A stretch of 64,000 nucleotides of DNA from Enemella dayhoffiae (GTDB lineage Bacteria > Actinomycetota > Actinomycetes > Propionibacteriales > Propionibacteriaceae): the NCBI RefSeq assembly GCF_002250625.1, contig NZ_NMVQ01000006.1:57589-121588 (forward strand), given 5' to 3'. The first letter of the stretch is position 1, and each line of letters begins with the position of its first letter. Positions 8,558 through 18,799 of this stretch are shown here, piece after piece. The notes under the pieces were generated by a model. The model did no database searches, was not told the origin of the DNA, and was given only the letters and a program-made list of their open reading frames with translations. Both the position numbers and the translations under genes were made by a program.

Positions 8558-10918
8558 GTGTCCAAGCGCCCAGTCGCCAAGATCCGGAGCAAGGCCGCCC
8601 GGCCGAAGAGCTTCAAGTCCGACGGTACGCCGAAGAAGCGGTGGAGCTCCGCCGAGCGCGCCGCCAAGGGGCACTCGCCCCGTCGCAGCGGCGGCCGTGC
8701 GCGCACTGAACGCGAGCAGGAGGGCCGGTTCGAGGGCCGCCCCGAGCGCACCGAGCGGCGGACCGATTCCCGTGGTCGTTCGTTCGCCCGCGTCCAGCCC
8801 GAGCGGGACGACCGCGACCGCGGTGGTCGCGAGGACCGGTATGAGCGCGGCGGTCGCAACGACCGCTTCGAGCGCAGGGACCGCAACGATCGCAGTGATC
8901 GGTTTGAGCGCAAGGACCGTTTCGACCGCAACGATCGCAACGATCGGTTCGAGCGCAACGATCGGTTCGAGCGCAGGGATCGGTTCGAGCGCAGGGATCG
9001 GTTCGACCGCCCGCAGCGCGCCGACCGGAATGACCGATTCGACCGCCGCGACCGCGACGACCGCCCCCGCGGTCGCTTCCAGAGCGATGACCGTCCCGAG
9101 CGCGGAGACCGGTTCGGCCGGCCCCAGCGCAACGATCGCTACCAGCGCGATGAGCGCCCGCAGCGCAACGATCGCTTCGACCGCAACGATCGCCACAACC
9201 GTGAGGACCGCAACGAGCGCCCCCAGCGCGATCGGTTCGAGCGCGATCGGTTCGAGCGCGACCGGTTCGAGCGCGACGACCGTCCCCAGCGCGACGACCG
9301 TCCCCAGCGCGACGACCGTCCCCAGCGCAACGACCGGTACGACCGCAACGACCGTCCCCGCGGTGCCGGCCGCAGCACCTCCCGTGGCTCCGATCGCTTC
9401 GGCGCCGGCCACCACCGCGAGGATCGGCACCGGGTCGAGCGCCGCGAGCGGGAGCGTCCGGCGTACGCCGAGGACGACTTCGAGCCCGCCGACACCATGG
9501 AGTGGCAGGCCGCCGAGCTCACGCCGACCCACGCCGAGCCGGAGCAGACCGCCGCGCACGAAGGACAAGGGCACGAGGGCCCCGGGTTCGCCGAGCTCGG
9601 CCTGCCGCAGCCGCTGGTCGACGCGCTGAGCGGGCAGCAGATCACCACCCCGTTCCCGATCCAGGCCGCCACCATCCCCGACGCGCTGAGCGGGCGCGAC
9701 GTGCTCGGCCGCGGCCGTACCGGCTCGGGCAAGACCCTCGGCTTCGGCCTGCCGCTGCTCAGCCGGCTGGCCGCCGGCGACGCCGACCCCCAGGGCCGCC
9801 CCGGCGCGGTCGTGCTGGTTCCGACCCGCGAACTCGCGCTGCAGGTGGCCGACGTGCTGGCCCCGCTCGGCAAGGTGCTCGGCCTCAGCGTCACCCTGGT
9901 CGCCGGTGGCATGGCGTTCGGCCCCCAGCTGAAGGCGTTCGACCGCGGTGTCGACGTCGTGGTCGCCACCCCGGGCCGACTGATCGACCTGATGGACCAG
10001 GGCGCCGCCGACCTCACCCAGGTGCAGATCACCGTGCTCGACGAGGCCGACCACATGGCCGACCTGGGCTTCCTGCCCGAGGTCACCACCATCCTCGACG
10101 CCACCCCGGCCGGCGGGCAGCGGCTGCTCTTCTCCGCCACCCTCGACCGCGGCGTCGACCGGCTGGTCCGGGCCTATCTGAACGACCCGGTCACTCACGA
10201 GGTGGACGAGGCGAAGGCGTCGATCACCACGATGGAGCACCAGGTGCTGCACGTGCTGCCGCACGACAAGAACGCCACCACCGCCGCCATCGCCAACCGC
10301 GACGGCCGCACCGTGGTGTTCGTCCGCACCCAGCTCGGCGCCGACCGCGTCGCCGAGCAGCTGCGCGAGGCCGGTGTGATGGCCGGTGCCCTGCACGGCG
10401 GCCTGACCCAGGGCGCCCGCGCCCGCATCCTGGCCGCGTTCAGGGAGGGCAGCCTGCCCACCCTGGTCGCCACCGACGTCGCCGCCCGCGGTATCCACGT
10501 CGACGACGTGTCGCTGGTGCTCCAGGTCGACCCGCCGATGGGCCCCAAGGACTACCTGCACCGCGCCGGGCGGACCGCTCGCGCCGGCGGCAAGGGGGTC
10601 GTCGCCTCGATCGTGCTGCCGCACCAGCGCAAGCTGATGCGCCGGATCACCGGCCAGGCCGGGGTCCGGGTGGAACCGGTGGAGGTACGCCCGGAGGCGA
10701 CCGAGCTCGGTGAGCTGACCGGTGCCCGCACCCCCAGCGGCGAGGCCGTCTCCGAGCAGGCGTACGCCCAGCTCGTCGCCCCCCGCCACGAGGCCAAGGG
10801 GCCGCGCAAGCGCAAGCCGGCCTGGGGTCGCGAGGGGGACCGGCACGGCAACCGTGGCCGTCGCCCGCGCGGTAACGGCGGACCCGGCCGCGGCCCGCGG
10901 AACCGGAACGAGGGCTGA
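8558..10918 (+). CDS. DEAD-box ATP-dependent RNA helicase with long Arg/Asp/Asn-rich N-terminal domain
   Basis: The 786-residue protein has a basic N-terminus, a low-complexity region (about 50-290) built of short units such as RFERRD, RNDRFD and DDRPQR, and a complete helicase core from about 340 to 700. Core motifs: Q-motif region with PFPIQA, Walker A GRTGSGKT near 385-392, PTRELALQV, TPGRLIDL, DEAD near 495, SAT, TDVAARGI and HRAGRTAR near 668. A basic tail follows (PRKRKPAWGREG). The core unwinds structured RNA, probably in cold adaptation, ribosome assembly or mRNA decay. The charged, aromatic-spaced repeats predict a disordered, condensate-forming segment. The repeat region includes exact in-frame tandem repeats and could vary in length between strains. 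Confidence 0.92.
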   Translation: MSKRPVAKIRSKAARPKSFKSDGTPKKRWSSAERAAKGHSPRRSGGRARTEREQEGRFEGRPERTERRTDSRGRSFARVQPERDDRDRGGREDRYERGGRNDRFERRDRNDRSDRFERKDRFDRNDRNDRFERNDRFERRDRFERRDRFDRPQRADRNDRFDRRDRDDRPRGRFQSDDRPERGDRFGRPQRNDRYQRDERPQRNDRFDRNDRHNREDRNERPQRDRFERDRFERDRFERDDRPQRDDRPQRDDRPQRNDRYDRNDRPRGAGRSTSRGSDRFGAGHHREDRHRVERRERERPAYAEDDFEPADTMEWQAAELTPTHAEPEQTAAHEGQGHEGPGFAELGLPQPLVDALSGQQITTPFPIQAATIPDALSGRDVLGRGRTGSGKTLGFGLPLLSRLAAGDADPQGRPGAVVLVPTRELALQVADVLAPLGKVLGLSVTLVAGGMAFGPQLKAFDRGVDVVVATPGRLIDLMDQGAADLTQVQITVLDEADHMADLGFLPEVTTILDATPAGGQRLLFSATLDRGVDRLVRAYLNDPVTHEVDEAKASITTMEHQVLHVLPHDKNATTAAIANRDGRTVVFVRTQLGADRVAEQLREAGVMAGALHGGLTQGARARILAAFREGSLPTLVATDVAARGIHVDDVSLVLQVDPPMGPKDYLHRAGRTARAGGKGVVASIVLPHQRKLMRRITGQAGVRVEPVEVRPEATELGELTGARTPSGEAVSEQAYAQLVAPRHEAKGPRKRKPAWGREGDRHGNRGRRPRGNGGPGRGPRNRNEG
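9226..9326 (+). repeat. In-frame tandem repeats (3 x 15 bp, then 3 x 18 bp) in helicase gene
   Basis: Three copies of a 15-bp unit (GCGCGATCGGTTCGA, last copy with one change) span 9226-9270 and encode repeated RDRFE. Three exact copies of an 18-bp unit (GCGACGACCGTCCCCAGC) span 9273-9326 and encode DDRPQR repeats. Both periods are multiples of three, so unit gain or loss keeps the frame. Confidence 0.9.
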
Positions 10919-10920
10919 CC

Positions 10921-11892
10921 TTGGCACGGCCGCAGCAGCCCGACCCCGCCGACCCGGTGCTCGACCTGGCCGTGGTCGAGGTCGCCGACGCCGCCGGGGT
11001 GCTCGAGGTGATCCACGCCGCCTTCGGCGCGCGGGCCGAGATCGACCCGCCGCCCCCGGCGCTGTCGGAGACCGCCGAGTCGGTGGCCGCCGAGATCGCC
11101 CGTGGGACCGGCGTCGTCGCCCGCGTCGCCGGCCGGGTGGCCGGAGTGATCCTCCTCCCGCCGCCCGACCCGGAACGCCCGGCCACCACCCGGCTGCAGC
11201 GGGTGTCGGTGCATCCGGCCTATCAGCGCCACGGGGTCGCCACCGCCATGGTCGAGGCGGTCTGCGAACTGGCCACCGAACTCGGCAACCACCGGGCGGA
11301 ACTCTTTGCCCGCAAGGAGTTCCCGGAGGTGGTGGCCTGGTGGCAGCGGCGTGGGTTCGCGATCAGCACCGAGCTGGAGCACGGCTTCGACCTCGCCCGC
11401 GAGCTGCCGATCCGGTTGCTGGTGCCCGACGCCGGGGCGATGCAGGCCCTTGGCGTACGCCTGGCCGCGGCCCTGCGCCCCGGCGACCTACTGCTGCTGA
11501 CCGGTGAACTGGGGGCCGGCAAGACCACCCTCACCCAGGGCATCGGCGCCGGCCTCGGGGTCGACGAACCCGTCGTCTCGCCCACCTTCGTGCTCTCCCG
11601 GATCTATCCGACCGCCGAGCAGCGCCCGGACCTGGTGCACGTGGACGCCTATCGGCTCGGCAGCGCCGACGAGCTCGACGACCTCGATCTGGACTCCGGC
11701 GCCGACCGTTCGGTGACCGTGGTCGAGTGGGGCGCCGGGGTCGCCGAACAGCTCGCCGACGAACGACTCGAGATCGAGATCCGCCGCGGTGCGACCGAGC
11801 AGGGGGAGACCGGCGATACCCGCGAGGTCTGGCTGAGCTGGATCGGCGCCCGCTGGTCCGCCCTGCGCGGGCTGCTGGGGGAACCCCGATGA
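10921..11892 (+). CDS. tsaE: Fusion of GNAT N-acetyltransferase with TsaE, the t6A-complex ATPase
   Basis: A 323-residue two-domain protein. Residues 1 to about 155 are a GNAT fold with the acetyl-CoA-binding stretch VHPAYQRHGVATAM. Residues about 165-323 are TsaE: Walker A GELGAGKTT near 195-203, SPTFVLSRIY and VEWGAGVAEQL. TsaE energises the TsaB-TsaD complex that installs threonylcarbamoyl on A37 of ANN-decoding tRNAs. The start is TTG 10921, 3 nt after the helicase stop, with a weak GAGGG upstream. The stop overlaps tsaB by ATGA. GNAT-TsaE fusions are annotated in some actinobacteria; the acetyltransferase substrate is unknown. Confidence 0.88.
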   Translation: MARPQQPDPADPVLDLAVVEVADAAGVLEVIHAAFGARAEIDPPPPALSETAESVAAEIARGTGVVARVAGRVAGVILLPPPDPERPATTRLQRVSVHPAYQRHGVATAMVEAVCELATELGNHRAELFARKEFPEVVAWWQRRGFAISTELEHGFDLARELPIRLLVPDAGAMQALGVRLAAALRPGDLLLLTGELGAGKTTLTQGIGAGLGVDEPVVSPTFVLSRIYPTAEQRPDLVHVDAYRLGSADELDDLDLDSGADRSVTVVEWGAGVAEQLADERLEIEIRRGATEQGETGDTREVWLSWIGARWSALRGLLGEPR

Positions 11893-12563
11893 CGGGCCAC
11901 CCTGACCAGGGCCGCGTCCTCGCCATCGACACCTCGACCGACGTCCGGGTCGGGGTCGCCGTCGACGGCACGATCGTCGCCCGCCGCCACGTCGCCGACA
12001 CCCGCCAGCACGTCGAACAGCTCACCCCGCTCGTCGCCGAGGCGCTGACCGAGGCCGGCCTGCGACCCGATGAGCTCGACCTGGTCTGCGTCGGGCTCGG
12101 CCCGGGGCCGTTCACCGGGCTGCGGGTCGGCATCGTCGCGGCCCAGCTGCTGGCCGGGGTGCACGACGTGGCGCTGCACGGCGTGTGCAGCCTCGACGTG
12201 CTCGCCGCCCAGGCCCTGCGTACGCCCGGATTCTCCGCCCCGCAGGGATTTCTGGCCGTCACCGACGCGCGCCGCAAGGAGGTCTACTGGGCGGGGTACG
12301 CCCCCGACGGCAGCCGCCGCGAGGGCCCCACTGTGAGCGCTCCGGACCAGCTGCCCGCGTTGCCCGCGGTCGGCCCCGGTGCCGCTCTGGTCGGTCGGCA
12401 GTCGCCGATCGACCACGTCGACGCTGGTCTGCTCGCCCAGCTCCACCGCGCCATCCCCGACGCCGGTACCGAACCGCTCTATCTGCGCCGCCCCGACGCG
12501 GCCGTCGCCACCCGGCGCAAGTCGGCGCTGCCCACCTCGCGGCCCAGGTTGCGACGGCGATGA
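11889..12563 (+). CDS. tsaB: tRNA threonylcarbamoyladenosine biosynthesis protein TsaB
   Basis: This 224-residue ASKHA-fold protein is the inactive-paralogue partner of TsaD and scaffold of the t6A complex. It shows [15 protein letters not shown] at the N-terminus and [13 protein letters not shown], the usual TsaB signature, around residues 72-86. The C-terminal third is short and basic. ATG 11889 overlaps the stop of the TsaE fusion (ATGA) and its own TGA overlaps the rimI start in the same way, so all four genes of this operon are translationally coupled. Confidence 0.92.
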   Translation: MTGHPDQGRVLAIDTSTDVRVGVAVDGTIVARRHVADTRQHVEQLTPLVAEALTEAGLRPDELDLVCVGLGPGPFTGLRVGIVAAQLLAGVHDVALHGVCSLDVLAAQALRTPGFSAPQGFLAVTDARRKEVYWAGYAPDGSRREGPTVSAPDQLPALPAVGPGAALVGRQSPIDHVDAGLLAQLHRAIPDAGTEPLYLRRPDAAVATRRKSALPTSRPRLRRR

Positions 12564-13012
12564 GCACCTCGCGACCGGCGACAGAGACCGACCTGCCCCG
12601 GATCCACGAGCTGGAAGCCGCCTTCGTCGAGCGCGAACGGTGGAGCCGGACCGCGTGGGCCGACGAGCTGGCCGCCGACAACCGGATCGTGCTGGTCGCC
12701 GGCGACCCCGTCTCCGCGGTCGCCACCGTGCAGCACGTCGGCGAGGTCGCCGAGCTGAACCGGATCGTGGTCGACCCCGCCGCGCGCCGCCGCGGCCTCG
12801 CCTCGACGCTGCTGGAGCAGGGGATCGCCGCCGCCGAACGGCTCGGCTGCACCGAGCTGCTGCTCGAGGTACGCCACGACAACACCACCGCGCTCGGGCT
12901 CTATGCCCGGCACGGGTTCACCGAGATCGCCCGCCGCGCCGACTACTACGGTCGGGGCGTGGCCGCGGTGATCCTGCGACGACCACTCGACCAGACACCG
13001 GAGGGACCATGA
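12560..13012 (+). CDS. rimI: Ribosomal-protein-alanine N-acetyltransferase RimI
   Basis: A 150-residue GNAT enzyme, the usual length for RimI, which acetylates the N-terminal Ala of ribosomal protein S18. Acetyl-CoA binding is indicated by [15 protein letters not shown] and the catalytic end by [24 protein letters not shown], the typical RimI C-terminal motif. Lying between tsaB and tsaD with ATGA overlaps on both sides is the standard actinobacterial arrangement. The operon thus carries two GNAT domains, this one and the one fused to TsaE. Confidence 0.9.
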   Translation: MSTSRPATETDLPRIHELEAAFVERERWSRTAWADELAADNRIVLVAGDPVSAVATVQHVGEVAELNRIVVDPAARRRGLASTLLEQGIAAAERLGCTELLLEVRHDNTTALGLYARHGFTEIARRADYYGRGVAAVILRRPLDQTPEGP

Positions 13013-14049
13013 CCGAACCGTTGATCCTGGGCATCGAGTCCTCCTGCGACGAGACCGGGGTGGCCCTGGTCCGCGGCCGCGAGCTGCTGGCCAACGAGGT
13101 CGCCTCCTCGGTCGAGCAGCACGTCCGCTTCGGCGGGGTGGTGCCCGAGGTGGCCAGCCGGGCGCACCTGCAGGCGATGCTGCCGACGGTACGCCGAGCG
13201 GCCGAGACCGCCGGGGTACGCCTGGCCGACGTCGACGCGGTTGCGGTCACCGCCGGCCCCGGGTTGATGGGTGCGCTGGTGGTCGGCATCTCCGCGGCCA
13301 AGGCGCTGGCGTTCGCCCTGGACAAGCCGCTCTACGGGGTGAACCACCTCGCCGCCCACTGTGCGGTCGACCTGCTGGAGCACGGCGAGCTGACCCTGCC
13401 GACGGTGGCGCTGCTGGTCTCCGGCGGGCACACGTCGCTGCTGCGGGTGGACGGGATCAACGAGATCACCCAGCTCGGCGCCACCATCGACGACGCCGCG
13501 GGCGAGGCCTACGACAAGGTGGCCCGGCTGCTCGGCCTCGAATACCCCGGCGGCCCGGTGATCGACCGGCGTGCCCGGGCCGGTGACCCGACCGCGATCC
13601 GCTTCCCACGCGGGCTGACCGCCCGGCACGACCTCGAGAAGCACCGCTTCGACTTCTCCTTCTCCGGTCTGAAGACCGCGGTCGCACGCTGGGTGGAGAC
13701 CGCCGAGCGCGACGGGGTCGAGGTGCCGGTCGACGACGTCTGCGCCAGCTTCCAGGAGGCGGTCTGCGACGTGCTGTCGGCCAAGGCCGTCGACGCCTGC
13801 ACCCACCTGGGCATCGACAACCTGCTGATCGGCGGGGGAGTGGCCGCCAACTCGCGGCTGCGGGAGCTGCTGGAGCAGCGTTGCGCGGCGACGGGGGTCA
13901 CCCTGCGGAGGCCGCGGCCGGCCCTGTGCACCGACAACGGGGCGATGATCGCCGCATTGGCGGCCGAACTGGTCCGCCGCGGTGCGCAACCGTCGGGTCT
14001 CGGGTTCGGTGCCGACTCCGGGTTGCCGGTCTCCCGCGTCCTGGTCTGA
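13009..14049 (+). CDS. tsaD: tRNA N6-adenosine threonylcarbamoyltransferase TsaD
   Basis: The 346-residue catalytic subunit transfers the threonylcarbamoyl group from TC-AMP to A37 of tRNA. It opens with [15 protein letters not shown]; the metal-binding HLAAH motif lies near residues 113-117, with SGGHTSL and [13 protein letters not shown] further on. ATG 13009 overlaps the rimI stop (ATGA). An inverted repeat just beyond the stop may terminate the operon. Length and all signature motifs are as expected, so function is secure. Confidence 0.96.
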   Translation: MTEPLILGIESSCDETGVALVRGRELLANEVASSVEQHVRFGGVVPEVASRAHLQAMLPTVRRAAETAGVRLADVDAVAVTAGPGLMGALVVGISAAKALAFALDKPLYGVNHLAAHCAVDLLEHGELTLPTVALLVSGGHTSLLRVDGINEITQLGATIDDAAGEAYDKVARLLGLEYPGGPVIDRRARAGDPTAIRFPRGLTARHDLEKHRFDFSFSGLKTAVARWVETAERDGVEVPVDDVCASFQEAVCDVLSAKAVDACTHLGIDNLLIGGGVAANSRLRELLEQRCAATGVTLRRPRPALCTDNGAMIAALAAELVRRGAQPSGLGFGADSGLPVSRVLV

Positions 14050-14065
14050 GATGCCCACTCTCACA

Positions 14066-14138
14066 ATCGACCACGCGTGGTCTCGACCCGCCGGTCTGCT
14101 GCCGGTCCGCGGTCCGCGGCCGAGCACGCGTGGTCGAT
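14066..14138 (+). terminator. Inverted repeat after tsaD, possible terminator
   Basis: Arms of 14 bp (ATCGACCACGCGTG at 14066-14079 and its complement at 14125-14138) flank a 45-nt GC-rich loop that can itself fold. There is no T-run, so it may be a weak terminator or a processing hairpin at the end of the t6A operon. Confidence 0.4.
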
Positions 14139-14163
14139 CCGGAGAGTCGTTGGTGGGAGCCCG

Positions 14164-15312
14164 ATGATGGACCCCGCCCTGGCTCGGCGGCTGGTCGCGG
14201 AAGAGGGTCGCGCGGCGATCGAGGCGGCCACCGCCCAGCCCGATCCCGCCTCGCTCGCCGCGGCCACCGCGCTGCGCCGCCGATTCGACCCCGAGTTGGC
14301 CGCCGCCGCGCTCGCCCAGGTGCAGCTGCGCCGCCGGGCCGTCGCCAAGTTCGGCGCCGCCGCCGAAACGATGTGGTTCACCCCGACCGGGCTCGAACAG
14401 GCCACCCGCCCGGCGGTCGCGCGCTGGCGGGCCCAGCGGCTCGTCGCCGCCGGCGTCCGCCGGATCGCCGACCTCGGCTGCGGACTGGGCAGCGACGCCC
14501 GGGCGTTGACCGAGGCCGGGCTCGAGGTGCTCGCCGTCGACGCCGACGAGGCGACCGCCGTGTTCGCCGCCGCCAACCTGGCCGGGGTCGCGGTGCGGCA
14601 CGCCCGCGCCGAGCAGGTCGAGCTCGCCGAGGACCAGGCGGTGTTCTGCGACCCGGCCCGTCGCCGCGGCGCCGAACGCAGCTGGCGGGTCGAGGATTTC
14701 CAACCCCCGTGGGATTTCGTCACCGGGCTGCTGGATCGTCCCGTGGGGGCGGTGCTCAAGCTCGGCCCCGGGCTGCCGTTTCGGCTGCTGCCGCCGACGG
14801 CCGCCGCCGAGTGGGTCTCCCACACCGGTGACGCGGTGGAGGTGTCGCTGTGGTCTTCCCGGTTCGGCGAACCGGGCCGGGCCGCCACCCTGCTGCCCGG
14901 CGGAGACCGGATCGTCGCCGACGACCGACCGATCGCCGTGACCGGGGTCGGGGCCCACCTGCTTGAGCCCGACCCGGCGGTGATCCGCAGCGGCGCGGTA
15001 GCGGCGCTGGCCGCCCAGCTGGGTGCGACCAGGGTCGCTCCCGACATCGCCTACCTGAGCGTCGACAGACCGGCGCAGACCCCGTTCGCCGAAACCTTCC
15101 GGGTGCTGGAATCCCTGCCCTACAAGGAGAAGACGTTGCGGGCCTGGGTGCGCGAACACCGGGTCGGCACCCTGGAGATCAAGAAGCGGGGGGTGGAGCT
15201 CGACCCCGCCGCGTTGCGCAAGCGGCTGCGCCCCGGCGGTCCGAACGCCGCCACCCTGGTGATCACCCCCACCCCCGACGGCGCCCGCGTCCTGGTCGTG
15301 GCCCGGGTCTGA
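14164..15312 (+). CDS. Class I SAM-dependent methyltransferase with THUMP-like C-terminal domain
   Basis: A 382-residue protein. The SAM-binding loop LGCGLGSDA lies near 105-112, followed by VLAVDADE for the ribose-binding acid, and FCDPARRRG. The last 80 residues carry SLPYKEKTLRAWVREH and GTLEIKKRGVELDPAALRKRL, diagnostic of the actinobacterial THUMP-like methyltransferase family that often lies near tsaD or groES. The target is probably RNA but is unproven. ATG 14164 is chosen because upstream frame sequence is the inverted repeat; the adjacent ATG 14167 is equally possible. Confidence 0.85.
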   Translation: MMDPALARRLVAEEGRAAIEAATAQPDPASLAAATALRRRFDPELAAAALAQVQLRRRAVAKFGAAAETMWFTPTGLEQATRPAVARWRAQRLVAAGVRRIADLGCGLGSDARALTEAGLEVLAVDADEATAVFAAANLAGVAVRHARAEQVELAEDQAVFCDPARRRGAERSWRVEDFQPPWDFVTGLLDRPVGAVLKLGPGLPFRLLPPTAAAEWVSHTGDAVEVSLWSSRFGEPGRAATLLPGGDRIVADDRPIAVTGVGAHLLEPDPAVIRSGAVAALAAQLGATRVAPDIAYLSVDRPAQTPFAETFRVLESLPYKEKTLRAWVREHRVGTLEIKKRGVELDPAALRKRLRPGGPNAATLVITPTPDGARVLVVARV

Positions 15313-15366
15313 CCTCGGTCCAACGGCCAGTGGATAGGCTGGGCACGTTCTCGGCAAGGAGGGGTC

Positions 15367-16395
15367 ATGGACATCCCGAGCACGATGCGCGCGAGCGTAC
15401 TGATCGCCCCGCACCAGCTCACCATCGAGGAGCGTCCGGTACCCGAGCCCGGGCCCGGGGAGGTGCTGCTCCGGGTCGAATCGGCGGCCGTTTCCGGTTC
15501 CGACGTCAACCTGTGGTCCCGCGGTCGCGGCACCAACGCCGTGCTCAGCGAACCGGTGGTGCTCGGCCGCACCGCCTCGGGGACCGTCGTGGCTAGCGGA
15601 GCGGGGATCGACCCCGGCCGGGTCGGTCAACTGGTCGCCATCGAACCCACCCTGTGCTGCCGCCACTGCACCATGTGCCACCAGGGCCGATTCAACCTGT
15701 GCGAACAGATCCGCTTCCTGGGTACGCCCGGATCGGACGGCGCCTTCCGGGAATATCTGACCCTGGCTGCCGACTTCGCCCACCCGGTCCCGGGGGAGCT
15801 GTCGGCCGATGTGGCCGCCCTGATCGAGCCGATGTCGGTCGGCCTGGCCGCCCTGCGCAAGGCCCACGTCGGCGCCGGCTCCCGCGTGCTGGTCACCGGC
15901 GCCGGGCCGATCGGGCTGACCACCGTCGCTGTCGCCAAGGCGCTCGGTGCCACCGACATCACCGTCACCGACCTGTCCGCCGACCGACTCGAACTGGCCC
16001 GGGAAGCCGGCGCCACCACCATGCTGGACATGACCTCGATGGGGGTGGTGATCCCCGAGACCCACTTCGACGCGTTCATCGAGTGCTCCGGGTCGCCGGC
16101 GGCGATGCGCCGCGGCTTCCCGGCGGTACGCCCGGCCGGGCGGGTGGTGCTGGTCGGCCGCGGGCCCGAGCAGTTCGCCGTCCCGGTCGCGCTGATGCAG
16201 AACCGCGAGCTGACCGTGGTCGGTTCCTTCCGGTACGCCAACACGTTCGCGACCGCGATCGACCTGGCCGCGGCCGGCATGGTCGACCTGGCCGGGCTGG
16301 TCGGGGAGCACTACGGGTTGGATGAGATCGAGCACTCGCTGGACACCACCCGGCACAGCAGCGGACGCAAGTCGATCGTCCACCCGGGCCGCTGA
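15367..16395 (+). CDS. Medium-chain dehydrogenase (alcohol/polyol dehydrogenase-like) lacking catalytic zinc ligands
   Basis: A 342-residue MDR protein. GroES-like fold 1-150, then Rossmann domain with VTGAGPIGLTTV near 178-189. The structural-zinc loop is present as CCRHCTMCHQGRFNLC. The catalytic site is changed: the usual C-G-S-D reads VSGSD, and the usual G-H-E reads GRT, so the Cys, His and Glu that hold catalytic zinc are missing. IEPMSVGL keeps the later Glu. It may bind a different metal, work without zinc as a reductase, or be catalytically silent. ATG 15367 has AAGGAGG upstream. No operon partner is evident. Confidence 0.82.
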   Translation: MDIPSTMRASVLIAPHQLTIEERPVPEPGPGEVLLRVESAAVSGSDVNLWSRGRGTNAVLSEPVVLGRTASGTVVASGAGIDPGRVGQLVAIEPTLCCRHCTMCHQGRFNLCEQIRFLGTPGSDGAFREYLTLAADFAHPVPGELSADVAALIEPMSVGLAALRKAHVGAGSRVLVTGAGPIGLTTVAVAKALGATDITVTDLSADRLELAREAGATTMLDMTSMGVVIPETHFDAFIECSGSPAAMRRGFPAVRPAGRVVLVGRGPEQFAVPVALMQNRELTVVGSFRYANTFATAIDLAAAGMVDLAGLVGEHYGLDEIEHSLDTTRHSSGRKSIVHPGR

Positions 16396-16415
16396 GGCGT
16401 ACCAGTTCGGCAGTC

Positions 16416-16442
16416 TTGGCACTCGGGTTGCCCGAGTGCCAG
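16416..16442. promoter_or_regulatory. CIRCE element 1 (HrcA operator)
   Basis: TTGGCACTC, nine bases, GAGTGCCAG: a close match to the CIRCE consensus TTAGCACTC-N9-GAGTGCTAA. It overlaps the -35 region of the groES promoter. Confidence 0.82.
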
Positions 16443-16456
16443 CCGCACGCTAGATT
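16428..16456 (+). promoter_or_regulatory. groESL promoter, vegetative-type
   Basis: TTGCCC at 16428-16433 and TAGATT at 16451-16456 are separated by exactly 17 nt. The start of transcription would fall inside the second CIRCE element, giving HrcA two ways to block initiation. Confidence 0.75.
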
Positions 16457-16460
16457 CGGA

Positions 16461-16487
16461 TTAGCACTCTCCCCGTGAGGGTGCCAA
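16461..16487. promoter_or_regulatory. CIRCE element 2 (HrcA operator)
   Basis: TTAGCACTC, nine bases, GGGTGCCAA. The left arm is a perfect consensus half, the right arm differs at two positions. It lies over the predicted transcription start of groES. Confidence 0.88.
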
Positions 16488-16564
16488 CGGCCAGGGACGG
16501 CACCCGCGACGACGGCCCGGGCTTTGTGAGCGAATCCGAACCAAGACATTGAAAGGGGCCTGAC

Positions 16565-16861
16565 GTGGCAGTCACGATCAAGCCGCTCGAGGACCGCGTC
16601 CTCGTCCAGCCGCTCGAGGCAGAGCAGACCACCGCCTCCGGACTGGTCATTCCGGACACCGCCAAGGAGAAGCCGCAGGAGGGCAAGGTCATCTCCACCG
16701 GCCCGGGTCGCGTCGACGACAAGGGTCAGCGCGTCCCGATGGACGTCGCCGAGGGCGACGTCGTCATCTTCTCCAAGTACGGCGGCACCGAGGTGAAGTA
16801 TGACGGGCAGGAGCTGCTGCTCCTCAACGCCCGCGACATCCTCGCCGTCGTCTCCAAGTGA
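16565..16861 (+). CDS. groES: Co-chaperonin GroES
   Basis: 98 residues, standard length. It forms the heptameric lid of the GroEL chamber. [30 protein letters not shown] includes the mobile loop, and [19 protein letters not shown] the C-terminal barrel. GTG 16565 has AAAGGGG about 7 nt upstream. Two CIRCE operators and a promoter lie 80-150 bp upstream, so expression is heat-inducible through HrcA. groEL follows after 14 bp. Confidence 0.97.
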   Translation: MAVTIKPLEDRVLVQPLEAEQTTASGLVIPDTAKEKPQEGKVISTGPGRVDDKGQRVPMDVAEGDVVIFSKYGGTEVKYDGQELLLLNARDILAVVSK

Positions 16862-16872
16862 GCCAGGAGTAA

Positions 16873-18480
<1,608 letters not shown>

Positions 18481-18492
18481 CCTGATCAACGG

Positions 18493-18522
18493 AAGGGCCG
18501 CCCCGGCAACGGGGCGGCCCTT
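18493..18522 (+). terminator. Rho-independent terminator after groEL
   Basis: A perfect 13-bp GC-rich stem (18493-18505 with 18510-18522) closes a GCAA tetraloop and is followed by a short T-run. Confidence 0.88.
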
Positions 18523-18799
18523 TCCCAATTGCGGGCTCCCCGCGTAGGCGACCACGGCCGGGGAGCGTCCCCTTCTCAATTGCGGGCTCCGCCCGCGAAC
18601 GGTCGCTCCTCGTCGGATCGCGTCGGTCGAATCCGGGTGCGGTACGCCGACCGGTTGCAGCAGGCGTACGGATCTCTCCCTTCGGCTCCCCGACTCGGCC
18701 CAAGGGACGCTCCCCGACCGTGGTGGGTGCGCGCCTTGGGCGGAGCGCGCAGTACAACAACGCGCTAGCATCGGGCTCGCAGTCGGTGGAAGGGAAGTT
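18523..18799. other. Gene-free region with inverted and direct repeats
   Basis: No gene seen. A CAATTGCGGGCTCC word occurs at 18526-18539 and 18577-18590. A 21-bp inverted repeat with one mismatch (18551-18571 and 18704-18724) encloses 132 bp. A TAGCAT box near 18767 and GGAAGGGAA near 18789 probably serve as -10 and ribosome site for mptB. Confidence 0.6.

Noticed and set aside
7717..9132. Minus-strand open frame opposite the helicase repeats
   Set aside because: Composition is Arg/Ser repeats mirroring the coding strand; the helicase frame has all motifs.
8405..10927. 840-codon minus-strand open frame
   Set aside because: Complete shadow of the DEAD-box helicase with low-complexity composition.
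12946..16422. 1158-codon minus-strand open frame
   Set aside because: Spans tsaD, the methyltransferase and the dehydrogenase on the other strand; His/Gly/Gln-rich shadow without domains.
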